A stretch of DNA of 64,000 nt from Sabellastarte sp. h YS-2021. Its lineage: Eukaryota; Annelida; Polychaeta; Sabellida; Sabellidae. A program made the translations under genes and the position numbers. A model generated the notes under the pieces. That model had not been told where the DNA came from. It was given only the letters and a program-made list of their open reading frames with translations, and made no database searches. The stretch is from NCBI GenBank assembly GCA_964017235.1, contig OZ024932.1, forward strand, positions 80,603,451-80,667,450, read 5' to 3'. Positions within the stretch are counted from its first letter, which is position 1, and every line of letters begins with the position of its first letter. Positions 1 through 12,300 of this stretch are shown piece by piece.

Positions 1-32
1 AATATCTTGCATATGTACCCAAGATATTCAAT

Positions 33-175
33 CTAGCTTACATAAACAGCGGTGGTGTACATAAGGGACATTATCTGGCTAATATACACAACGGTGGTGT
101 ACATAAGAGACATTATCTGGCTAATATACACAACGGTGGTGTACATAAGAGACATTATCTGGCTAATATACACAA
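33..175. repeat. 42-bp minisatellite, left half
   Basis: Three units containing GGTGGTGTACATAAG start at about 51, 93 and 135, a 42-bp period. The same unit with the same 42-bp period resumes at 15793. This shows that the intervening 15.6 kb was inserted into a pre-existing minisatellite. Confidence 0.9.
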
Positions 176-189
176 TCCCAGATAGCAAG

Positions 190-720
190 ACTCTGTAGGG
201 CCACCGCTGGCCCACTGGCGGCATAGCTGTTGGTCCGACGTTGGCTGCAGGCGGTGGCCAGCCGTTGGCGTGACTGGCTGATAGGCAGTGGTCCACCGTT
301 GGTAGCCGACAATACGGTTTTCTGATGGACCTTCAGTGGCCCACTGTTGGCAGCCAATGATAAGCTTTTCTATTGGCCCACCAGTGGCCCACCTTCAGTA
401 GCCGACAAGGTTGACTGGTGGTCCACCAGTGGCCCACTGTTGGGTGCCATCAATGGTGGTTCTCTGGTGGCGTGACCAGCTGATAGACAGTGGCCCACTG
501 TTGGCAGCCAACAATAAGGTTTACTGGTGGCCCATCAGTGGCCCACTGTTGAGTGCCAACAGTGGTGGTTCTCTGGTGGCGTGACCAGCTGATAGACAGT
601 GGTCCACTGTTGGCAGCCAACAATAAGGTTTACTAGTGGCCCATCAGTGGCCCACTGGCTTTTTGGCCGGTGGATGTGTCGGTCTGACATTGGCAAGCCA
701 CTGGTAAAATTTTACTACCA
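190..720. repeat. GGCCCAC-rich subterminal repeats with a 109-bp tandem unit
   Basis: GC-rich stretch inside the TIR element built from GGCCCACTGTTGGC-like words. A unit starting at CTGATAGACAGTGG recurs 109 bp later (about 481 and 590). Short ORFs here are repeat readthrough. Subterminal repeats of this kind often serve as transposase binding sites, which is inference here. Confidence 0.7.
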
Positions 721-2512
721 CTATAATATAGCATCAGCCAATCAGATTGCAGCATGAAGTTATGTGGCCACTGTTTAACAGAAAGCAAATAATTGACAGA
801 TTGTGGGTGGAATTTAGTTAAGGGAATCCCTGATAAGTCACATGACCAAACATAAACAATGGTGGAACAGTATCTTAGGATGATATGTTCCATAGTCAAA
901 TAATAAAATTATAATGTTCAGAAACAACTTTTCTTACTGTGAATTTCTAATGAGAATGTTATTTTTATGTCTAAAATTGTTAAATAGTTAGTTAAAAATT
1001 GTGGGCCCACTGAAATATGATTTTTAGACATATCATAATAAATAATTTTTTATTAAGTGTCTCAATATCCCCTATTATTGCTCGCCGCCATCTTGAATAA
1101 AAAGCCACCATTGGCCCACCGTTGGCCCAACCTTGGCAGCCTGAGTTTTGGTTGGCAAGCCTTCATTGGGCCAGCGTTGGCATGGGTAATTCGGCCACTG
1201 ATTGGAATATATTTCAAGGGTAATTCAGCCACTAATTGGAATATGTTTCAAGTGTAATTATTCCTTTCAACTTAAGAAACTTTATATTTTATCGGACACA
1301 TACATATTGCAGCCAGTGGACCAAGGGTCGTCCAGTGGTGGCTACACCTCAACCCCAATTAATAGGGTTTTGATTGAATATCATATTTTTCTCCTGTACA
1401 TGTTTTATGGTTTGTTTACAGGGGAAACTTTCACTTCTGTTAACTTTTCTGTGTAATTATCAGATGATTTTATTGATTAGATCTAAAATCTGGGTGGAAA
1501 TTAGAAAATTCCCATCAGTGGCCCATCGATCATAGCTTATATACCACTGATATAGTTGGTGGGCTGCCAGTGGTAAATCTTGGAAGAAATTTGTGGCCCA
1601 AGAATGGGAAGAAAAGAAATATATATTAAGGCGGAGATGTGACATCTGTTATTTAAAAATGTTGGTGTCTCGGTGATATACACACACATACATAAAGTAT
1701 CCAATTACTTTGCCGTCTGTGGGCCACCGGTGGGCCAACAGTATGTGTACCATGCAGGCAGAAGGTGGACCACTGATGGACCACCAGTGGCAAATCTTAC
1801 AATTTTTTCATGTAATAAAATTCAGAACAGCTACTTTTGGAAAGTAATTCACTTGAAACAAATGAATTTAAGCCAAGACAGCCTCTCTTCAAGATCTGTC
1901 AAAACAAATGCCGTTCAGCAGAGCTTGAGGTGTAGCCACCAGAGGACCACCATTGGTCCACCAACTAAGTATAGCTCTTACAGATGATAGTTGCATGTGT
2001 CAGACAAAAACAAATTCTGCGATATAATATCAAAAGGAAAAAATGAAAATATCTTTAACCTTCACTAAAAATATATATATATGTGCCACCAGTGGCCCAC
2101 TGGCTGCCCATCATGGGTCATGTACTACTTATGTAGTGGGTGGACCATTGATGGACCACCTGTGGCAAATATATAAGCAAGTAATATATAAAGTAATAAA
2201 GTGGAGAAAAGACTGACTGAGCAAAATGAAGGAATACAGAATAAGTTTGTTAAAAAATGACATTAACTTATGTTAAGTGAAAGAAAACACACATTTTATC
2301 TAATTTTTCCCAGGATTTTACACCAGTGGGTGTAGGCTGGTACCTGAGCTACAGCCACTGACTCTGGTAGTTGGTGGGCCAACTGTGGGCCACGCAATGT
2401 ATTTATATTTTGAAATAATATGTTTTTAACATTGAATATTGTTAAATAATATGTCAGAAAACAATATTTGAGGTTGCTTTTGAAGTTGTTTATAATGCTT
2501 TAAAATTTTGAA
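720..2512. other. AT-rich interior of the TIR element, no gene
   Basis: Low-complexity AT-rich DNA with isolated GGCCCAC/GTGGGCC islands near 1100, 1320, 1540, 1730, 1930, 2090 and 2370. No coding region with a recognisable domain is present. Confidence 0.6.
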
Positions 2513-2522
2513 ACAAGAGGAG

Positions 2523-2542
2523 AGTGCCCGTGAACGGGCACT
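2523..2542 (-). other. HINE-1 copy 1 3' terminal hairpin
   Basis: Perfect 8-bp stem (AGTGCCCG/CGGGCACT) with a 4-nt loop. The same hairpin occurs at 9378-9397 and 47894-47913, each time next to TCAGCTGAC and a CTTGTT end. Confidence 0.85.
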
Positions 2543-2809
2543 GTGTCAGCTGACTGAGTGTTTTTGATTTGTGAAGGTGATTAGAGGACAGAATAATTAT
2601 CAGGAAAAGGGCTGTACAGAAATACAGTAAATGGTAACTGAACAGCAAGTTCGAAAGAAATTCCGAAGCTGACAGAAGAAAAGGATAAAAAAGTTGTGCC
2701 CTGTAAATGGTATTATGAAGGAAAATAACAAGGTAATTGTTTAAGTGTAAAAAATAGGTTAAAACATATTTAAAGAAATACTACAAATGCAATATCCTCG
2801 TTCGACCTT

Positions 2810-3370
2810 GAAGAAGGGGTCCAAGGTCAAATCTAACCACACAAATACATTCCCAGCCCATGATTTCCTATGGTTTACCATTCCAAACCTCTAGGACCAA
2901 TTATAAATGAGTTATAAGCACTTTTAAGCTTGGCTGTCCTCATTTGACCTTGAAGGAGGGGTCCAAAGGTCAAATCTGACCATACCAAAAGATTCCGAGC
3001 CAATGATTTCCTATGGGATGGTTTACCATCCCAAATCTCTGTCACCAATAATAAGCGAGTTGTAGGCACTTTCAATTTTCGCTATCCTCATTTGACCTTG
3101 AAGGAGGGTTCCAAGGTCAAATCGGACCATATCAACAGATTCACAGCCCATGATTTCCTGTCTGTTTACCATCCCAAACCTGTGGGACCAATAATAAGCG
3201 AGTTATAAGCACTTTTAAGTTTGGCTATCCTTGTTTGACCTTGAAGGAGGGGTCATTGAAGGTCAAATCTGACCACACCAAAAGATTCCCACCCCATGAT
3301 TTCCTACAGGTTGGTTTATCATCCCAAACCTCTAGGATCAATAATAAGGGAGATATAAGCACTTTTCATG
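2810..3370. repeat. 145-bp A repeats
   Basis: About four units of 143-148 bp, each containing TTGACCTTGAAGGAGG (2944, 3092, 3235), AATAATAAGCGAGTTATAAGC and TGATTTCCTA. Related units occur at 9655-10470, 22610-22930, 26575-26790 and 46830-47640. The 66-residue minus-strand ORF at 2875-3075 is repeat readthrough. Confidence 0.85.
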
Positions 3371-3559
3371 ACTGACAAAAAACACCTGTGGCGGCCATCT
3401 TGTTTCTCAAAATGAGGCCAAAAATATTCCCAGACAACATTTTATGGTTATTAATATATACTGCAAACTTAAGAAAGCTAGCTATAATATTTTTTTTTCA
3501 TCAGAGCAGTAATGGTGAAATCTCTCTCTACACACTGCGGCTATCCAGTGGATACAATG

Positions 3560-6500
3560 ATTTACTCAACAGTGAGAACTTGAAAGTAGCTATTGCTCAG
3601 CTATGCCATGACATAGAGGTCTGCAATTTCACTATGTTATAGCTGACCAAAAATTCTGTGAATAACATATTTAACAAATTACTCTAAATGTAATAGTTTT
3701 CAAGTTACAACTGATTTACTCAACAGTGAGATCCTCAAAGGAACTATTACTCAGCTATGCAATGAGCTACATGTCTGAAATTTTACTATGTTATAGCTAA
3801 CCCAAAAGTAGGTGAACAACATATTTAAGCAAACTACTGTAAATGCAATAGTTTTCAAGCTACAACTGATTTACTCAATAGTGAGAACCTGAAAATAGCT
3901 ATTGCTCCGCTATGCCATGAGTTATAGGTCTGTAATTTCACTATGTTATAGCTGACCCAAAAGTAGGTGAACAATATATTTTAACAAAATACTCCAAATG
4001 CAATATTTTTCAAGTTATAGCTGATTTACTCAACAGTCAGTACCTGAGAATAGCTATTGCTCAGTTGTGCCATGAGCTATAGGTCTATAATTTCACTATG
4101 TTATAGCTGACCCAAAAGTAGCTGAATAACATATTTATACCAAATTTTCTAAATGCAATAGTTTTTAAGTTACAAGTGATTTTACTCATAATGGAAGTTA
4201 CTGAAAAGCCCAAAAGTAGCTATTACTCACTTAGCTATTGAGACAGACACCCAACTTACTCACCATATTGTAGCTATGAAAAAAGTAGCTGAATAACATA
4301 TTTTAACAAAATGCTCTAAATGCAACACTTTTCAAGTTATAAGTGATTTACTCAACAGTGATAACCTAAAAGTAGCTATTACTCAGCTATGCCATGAGCT
4401 ACAGGTCTGACATTTTACTATGTTATAGCTGACCCAAAAGTAGCTGAATAACATATTTATACGAAATTCTCTAAATGCAATAGTTTTCAAGTTATAAGCG
4501 ATTTACTCAACAGTGATAACCTAAAAGTAGCTATTACTCAGCTATGCCATGAGCTACAGGTCTGAAATTTCACTATGTTATAGCTGGCCCAAAAGTAGCT
4601 GAATAACATATTTGCACAAATTTCTGTAAATGCAATAGTTTTCCAATAACTGATTTACTCAACAGTGAGAACTTCAAAGTAGCTATTACTCAGCTATGAA
4701 ATGAGCCACAGGTCTGAAACTTCACTATGTTATAGCTGACCCCAAAATAGGTGAATAACATATTGAAACAAAATACTCTAAATGCAATAGTTTTCAAGTT
4801 ATAAGTGATTTACTCAACAGTGATAACCTAAAAGTAGCTATTACTCAGCTATGCCATGAGCTACAGGTCTGAAATTTTACTATGTTATAGCTGGCCCAAA
4901 AGTAGCTGAATAACATATTTATACGAAATTGTCTAAATGCAATAGTTTTTAAGTTACAAGTGATTTTACTCATGACGGAAGTTACTGAAAAGCCCAAAAG
5001 TAGCTATTACTCACTTAGCTATTGAGACAGACACTCAACTTACTCACCATATTGTAGCTATGAAAAAAGTAGCTGAATAACATATTTTAACAAAATGCTC
5101 TAAATGCAACACTTTTCAAGTTATAAGTGATTTACTCAACAGTGATAACCTAAAAGTAGCTATTACTCAGCTATGCCATGAGCTACAGGTCTGAAATTTT
5201 ACTATGTTATAGCTGACCCAAAAGTAGCTGAATAACATATTTATACGAAATTCTCTAAATGCAATAGTTTTCAAGTTATAAGCGATTTACTCAACAGTGA
5301 TAACCTAAAAGTAGCTATTACTCAGCTATGCCATGAGCTACAGGTCTGAAATTTCACTATGTTATAGCTGGCCCAAAAGTAGCTGAATAACATATTTGCA
5401 CAAATTTCTGTAAATGCAATAGTTTTCCAATTATAACTGATTTACTCAACAGTGAGAACTTCAAAGTAGCTATTACTCAGCTATGAAATGAGCCACAGGT
5501 CTGAAACTTCACTATGTTATAGCTGACCCCAAAATAGGTGAATAACATATTGAAACAAAATACTCTAAATGCAATAGTTTTCAAGTTATAAGTGATTTAC
5601 TCAACAGTGATAACCTAAAAGTAGCTATTACTCAGCTATGCCATGAGCTACAGGTCTGAAATTTTACTATGTTATAGCTGGCCCAAAAGTAGCTGAATAA
5701 CATATTTATACGAAATTCTCTAAATGCAATAGTTTTTAAGTTACAAGTGATTTTACTCATGATGGAAGTTACTGAAAAGCCCAAAAGTAGCTATTACTCA
5801 CTTAGCTATTGAGACAGACACCCAACTTACTCACCATATTGTAGCTATGAAAAAAGTAGCTGAATAACATATTTTAACAAAATGCTCTAAATTCAACACT
5901 TTTCAAGTTATAAGTGATTTACTCAACAGTGATAACCTAAAAGTAGCTATTACTCAGCTATGCCATGAGCTACAGGTCTGAAATTTTACTATGTTATAGC
6001 TAACCCAAAAGTAGCTGAATAACATATTTATACGAAATTCTCTAAATGCAATAGTTTTCAAGTTATAAGCGATTTACTCAACAGTGATAACCTAAAAGTA
6101 GCTATTACTCAGCTATGCCATGAGCTACAGGTCTGAAATTTCACTATGTTATAGCTGACCCAAAAGTAGCTGAATAACATATTTGCACAAATTTCTGTAA
6201 ATGCAATAGTTTTTAAGTTACAAGTGATTTTACTCATAATGGAAGTTACTGAAAAGCCCAAAAGTAGCTATTACTCACTTAGCTATTGAGACAGACACCC
6301 AACTTACTCACCATATTGTAGCTATGAAAAAAGTAGCTGAATAACATATTTTAACAAAATGCTCTAAATGCAACACTTTTCAAGTTATAAGTGATTTACT
6401 CAACAGTGATAACCTAAAAGTAGCTATTACTCAGCTATGCCATGAGCTACAGGTCTGAAATTTTACTATGTTATAGCTAACCCAAAGGTAGCTGAATAAC

Positions 6501-9070
6501 ATATTTATACGAAATTCTCTAAATGCAATAGTTTTCAAGTTATAAGCGATTTACTCAACAGTGATAACCTAAAAGTAGCTATTACTCAGCTATGCCATGA
6601 GCTACAGGTCTGAAATTTCACTATGTTATAGCTGGCCCAAAAGTAGCTGAATAACATATTTGCACAAATTTCTGTAAATGCAATAGTTTTCCAATTATAA
6701 CTGATTTACTCAACAGTGAGAACTTCAAAGTAGCTATTACTCAGCTATGAAATGAGCCACAGGTCTGAAACTTCACTATGTTATAGCTGACCCCAAAATA
6801 GGTGAATAACATATTGAAACAAAATACTCTAAATGCAATAGTTTTCAAGTTATAAGTGATTTACTCAACAGTGATAACCTAAAAGTAGCTATTACTCAGC
6901 TATGCCATGAGCTACAGGTCTGAAATTTTACTATGTTATAGCTGGCCCAAAAGTAGCTGAATAACATATTTTAACAAAATGCTCTAAATGCAACACTTTT
7001 CAAGTTATAAGTGATTTACTCAACAGAGATAACCTAAAAGTAGCTATTACTCAGCTATGCCATGAGCTACAGGTCTGAAATTTTACTATGTTATAGCTGA
7101 CCCAAAAGTAGCTGAATAACATATTTATACGAAATTCTCTAAATGCAATAGTTTTCAAGTTATAAGCGATTTACTCAACAGTGATAACCTAAAAGTAGCT
7201 ATTACTCAGCTATGCCATGAGCTACAGGTCTGAAATTTCACTATGTTATAGCTGGCCCAAAAGTAGCTGAATAACATATTTGCACAAATTTCTGTAAATG
7301 CAATAGTTTTCCAATTATAACTGATTTACTCAACAGTGAGAACTTCAAAGTAGCTATTACTCAGCTATGAAATGAGCCACAGGTCTGAAACTTCACTATG
7401 TTATAGCTGACCCCAAAATAGGTGAATAACATATGAAACAAAATACTCTAAATGCAATAGTTTTCAAGTTATAAGTGATTTACTCAACAGTGATAACCTA
7501 AAAGTAGCTATTACTCAGCTATGCCATGAGCTACAGGTCTGAAATTTTACTATGTTATAGCTGGCCCAAAAGTAGCTGAATAACATATTTATACGAAATT
7601 CTCTAAATGCAATAGTTTTTAAGTTACAAGTGATTTTACTCATGATGGAAGTTACTGAAAAGCCCAAAAGTAGCTATTACTCACTTAGCTATTGAGACAG
7701 ACACCCAACTTACTCACCATATTGTAGCTATGAAAAAAGTAGCTGAATAACATATTTTAACAAAATGCTCTAAATGCAACACTTTTCAAGTTATAAGTGA
7801 TTTACTCAACAGTGATAACCTAAAAGTAGCTATTACTCAGCTATGCCATGAGCTACAGGTCTGAAATTTTACTATGTTATAGCTGACCCAAAAGTAGCTG
7901 AATAACATATTTATACGAAATTCTCTAAATGCAATAGTTTTCAAGTTATAAGCGATTTACTCAACAGTGATAACCTAAAAGTAGCTATTACTCAGCTATG
8001 CCATGAGCTACAGGTCTGAAATTTTACTATGTTATAGCTGGCCCAAAAGTAGCTGAATAACATATTTGCACAAATTTCTGTAAATGCAATAGTTTTCCAA
8101 TTATAACTGATTTACTCAACAGTGAGAACTTCAAAGTAGCTATTACTCAGCTATGAAATGAGCCACAGGTCTGAAACTTCACTATGTTATAGCTGACCCC
8201 AAAATAGGTGAATAACATATTGAAACAAAATACTCTAAATGCAATAGTTTTCAAGTTATAAGTGATTTACTCAACAGTGATAACCTAAAAGTAGCTATTA
8301 CTCAGCTATGCCATGAGCTACAGGTCTGAAATTTTACTATGTTATAGCTGGCCCAAAAGTAGCTGAATAACATATTTATACGAAATTGTCTAAATGCAAT
8401 AGTTTTTAAGTTACAAGTGATTTTACTCATGATGGAAGTTACTGAAAAGCCCAAAAGTAGCTATTACTCACTTAGCTATTGAGACAGACACCCAACTTAC
8501 TCACCATATTGTAGCTATGAAAAAAGTAGCTGAATAACATATTTTAACAAAATGCTCTAAATGCAACACTTTTCAAGTTATAAGTGATTTACTCAACAGT
8601 GATAACCTAAAAGTAGCTATTACTCAGCTATGCCATGAGCTACAGGTCTGAAATTTTACTATGTTATAGCTGACCCAAAAGTAGCTGAATAACATATTTA
8701 TACGAAATTCTCTAAATGCAATAGTTTTCAAGTTATAAGCGATTTACTCAACAGTGATAACCTAAAAGTAGCTATTACTCAGCTATGCCATGAGCTACAG
8801 GTCTGAAATTTCACTATGTTATAGCTGGCCCAAAAGTAGCTGAATAACATATTTATACCAAATTCTCTAAATGCAATAGTTTTTAAGTTACAAGTGATTT
8901 TACTCATAATGGAAGTTACTGAAAAGCCCAAAAGTAGCTATTACTCACTTAGCTATTGAGACAGACACCCAACTTACTCACCATATTGTAGCTATGAAAA
9001 AAGTAGCTGAACAACATATTTTCACAAAATGCTGTAAATGCAACACTTTTGAAGTTATAAGTGATTTAGT
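3560..9070. repeat. 155-bp satellite B array with 787-bp higher-order unit
   Basis: Monomers of 152-155 bp (for example TGTTATAGCTGACC-type words at 4421, 4576, 4728 and 4883). A divergent monomer marked by GGAAGTTACTGAAAAGCCC recurs near 4191, 4975, 5762, 6239, 7645, 8432 and 8909. Its spacings are about 784, 787, 477, 1406, 787 and 477 bp, so five-monomer blocks alternate with three-monomer ones. Neighbouring blocks are nearly identical. Confidence 0.9.
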
Positions 9071-9368
9071 GCATGATTTCATGAATTTTAATGCATTAAA
9101 AATTATTAAAAAAATTTATTTAAAAAAAAGTAAGACAGATCCAGGTCTCATACTCACACAAGAGAATGTATCTCTGGCCTAGTACATATATGCAAGATAT
9201 GAGAGAAATCCCTGCAATAGTCACTGAGAAAATTGTGATAAAAAGTTGAAATTTTCACACTTTTGGTGGGGGTACCCCCCTTGTAATGTCTCTAGCAAAC
9301 AGACGAACAGACAGATTTGCATGCCTTGAACAATTTTTCATCCTCGATAGATAAGGTATCTTTTAAAA
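9070..9368 (-). other. HINE-1 conserved 5' domain of copy 1, first part
   Basis: Non-satellite segment with GGTGGGGGTACCCCCC and GCAAACAGACGAACAGACAG. It is shared almost exactly with 15130-15440 and, inverted, with 43560-43850 and 27890-28160. It stops in an A-run where copy 2 begins. Confidence 0.8.
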
Positions 9369-12300
9369 CAAGAGGAGAGTGCCCGTGAACGGGCACTGTG
9401 TCAGCTGACTGAATGTTTTTGATTTGTGATGGTGATAATGAGAGGAAAGCATAATTATCAGGGAAAGGGCTGTACAGAAATACAGTAAATGGTAACTGAA
9501 CAGCATGTTCGAAAGATATTCCGAAGCTGACAGAAAAAGAGGACAAAAAAGTTGTGCCCTGCAAATGGTATTATGAAATAAAGTAACAAGGTAATTGTTT
9601 AAGTGTAAAAAGTAGGTTAAAAATATTTAAAGAAATACTATAAATGCAATATCCTCGTTCGACCATGAAGAAGGGGTCCAAAGGTCAAATCTGACCATAC
9701 CAAAAGATTCCCAGCCAAAGAATTTAGGATGGTTTACCATCCCAAACCTCTCGGACCAATAATAAGTGAGTCATAGGCACTTTTTAAGTTTGGCTATCCT
9801 TGTTTGACCTTGACGGAGGGGTCCAAGGTCAAATCCGACCACACAAAAAAATTCCCAGCCCATGATTTCCTGTAGCTTGTTTACCATCCCAAACCTGTAG
9901 GACCAATAATAAGCGAGTTCTAAGCAATTGTAAGTTTGGCTATCCTCAATTGACCTTGAAGGAGGGGTCCCAGGTCAAATCTGACCACACCAAAAGAATC
10001 CCAGCCCATGATTTCCTATATGTTGGTTTACCATCCCAAACCTCCAAGACCAATAATACGCGAGTTATAAGCACTTTAAGTTTGGCTATCTTCGTTTGAC
10101 CTGGAAGGAGGGGTCTAAGGTGAAATCTGACCACACCAAAAGATTCCCAGCCCATGATTTTCTATAGGTTGGTTTTCCATTCCAAACCTCTAGGACCAAT
10201 AATAAGCGAGTTATAAGCACTTTTAAGTTTGGCTATCCTCATTTGACCTTGAAGGAGGGGTCCAAGGTGAAATCCGACCACACCAAAAAATTCCCAGCTC
10301 ATGATTTTCTATAGGTTGGTTTTCATTCCAAACCTCTAGGACCAATAATAAGCGAGTTATAAGCACTTTTATGTTTGGCTATCCTCATTTGACCTTGAAG
10401 GAGGGTTCCAAGGTCAAATCGGACCATATTAACAGATTCCCAGCCCATGATTTCCTACAGGTTGGATACAATGATTTACTCAACAGTGAGAACCTGAAAG
10501 AAGCTATTGCTCAGCTATGCCATGACATAGAGGTCTGCAATTTCACTATGTTATAGCTGACCAAAACGTCTGTGAAAAACATATTTAACAAAATACTCTA
10601 AATGTAATAGTTTTCAAGTTACTACTGATTTACTCAAGAGTGAGAACCTCAAAGTAACTATTACTCAGCTATGCAATGAGCTACATGTCTGAATTTTTGC
10701 TCTGTTATAGCCGACCTAAAAGTAGGTGAACAACATATTTAAGCAAAATACTGTAAATGCAATAGTTTTCAAGTTACAACTGATTTACTCAATAGTGAGA
10801 ACCTGAAAATAGCTATTGCTCCGCTATGCCATGAGCTATAGGTCTGTAATTTCACTATGTTATAGCTAACCCAAAAGTAGGTGAACAATATATTTTAACA
10901 AAATACTCCAAATGCAATATTTTTCAAGTTATAGCCGATTTACTCAACAGTCAGTGCCTGAGAATAGCTATTGCTCAGTTGTGCCATGAGCTACAGGTCT
11001 GTAATTTCACTATGTTATAGCTGACCCAAAAGTAGCTGAATAACATATTTGCACAAATTTCTGTAAAGGCAATAGTTTTCCAATTACAACTGATTTACTC
11101 AACAGTGAGAACTTCAAAGTAGCTATTACTCAGCTATGCAATGAGCCACAGGTCTGGAACTTCACTATGCTATAGCTGACCCCAAAATAGGTGAATAACA
11201 TATTGCAACAAAATACTCTAAATGCAATAGTTTCCAAGTTATAAGTGATTTACTCAACAGTGATAACCTAAAAGTAGCTATTACTCAGCTATGCCATGAG
11301 CTACAGGTCTGAAATTTTACTATGTTATAGCTGACCCAAAAGTAGCTGAATAACATATTTATACTAAATTCTCTAAATGCAATAGTTTTCAAATTATAAG
11401 TGATTTGCTCAACATTGAGAACTTCAAAGTAGCTATTACTCAGCTATGCAATGAGTCACAGGTCTGGAACTTCACTATGTTATAGCTGGCCCCAAAATAG
11501 GTGAATAACATATTGAAACAAAATACTCTAAATGCAATAATTTCCAAGTTATAAGCGATTTACTCAACAGTGATAACCTAAAAGTAGCTATTACTCAGCT
11601 ATGCCATGAGCTACAGGTCTGAAATTTTACTATGTTATAGCTGACCCAAAAGTAGGTGAACAACATATTTAAGCAAAATACTGTACATGCAATAGTTTTC
11701 AAGTTACAACCGATTTACTCAATAGTGATGACCTAAAAGTAGCTATTACTCAGCTATGCCATGAGCTACAGGTCTGAAATTTTACTATGTTATAGCTGAC
11801 CCAAAAGTAGCTAAATAACATATTTATACGAAATTCTCTAAATGCAATAGTTTTGCAATTACAACTGATTTACTCAATAGTGAGAACCTCAAAGTAGTTA
11901 TTACTCAGCTATGCAATGAGCTACAGGTCTGAAATTTTACTATGTTATAGCTGACCCAAAAGTAGGTGAACAACATATTTAAGCAAAATACTGTAAATGC
12001 AATAGTTTTCAAGTTACAACTGATTTACTCAATAGTGATGACCTAAAAGTAGCTATTACTCAGCTATGCCATGAGCTACAGGTCTGAAATTTTACTATGT
12101 TATAGCTGACCCAAAAGTAGCTGAATAACATATTTATACGAAATTCTGTAAATGCAATAGTTTTCCAATTACAACTGATTTACTCAATAGTGAGAACTTC
12201 AAAGTAGCTATTACTCAGCTGTGCCATGACCTACAGATCTGAAATTTCACTATGTTATAGCTGGCCCAAAAGTAGCTGAATAACATATTTATACGAAATT

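Noticed and set aside
3560..9070. CRISPR-like regular repeats
   Set aside because: Eukaryotic satellite with 155-bp monomers and no repeat-spacer alternation.
9946..10556. Conserved peptides shared exactly with 46735-47345
   Set aside because: The identity reflects two nearly identical copies of a non-coding HINE-1, not protein constraint; the frames read through A and B satellites.
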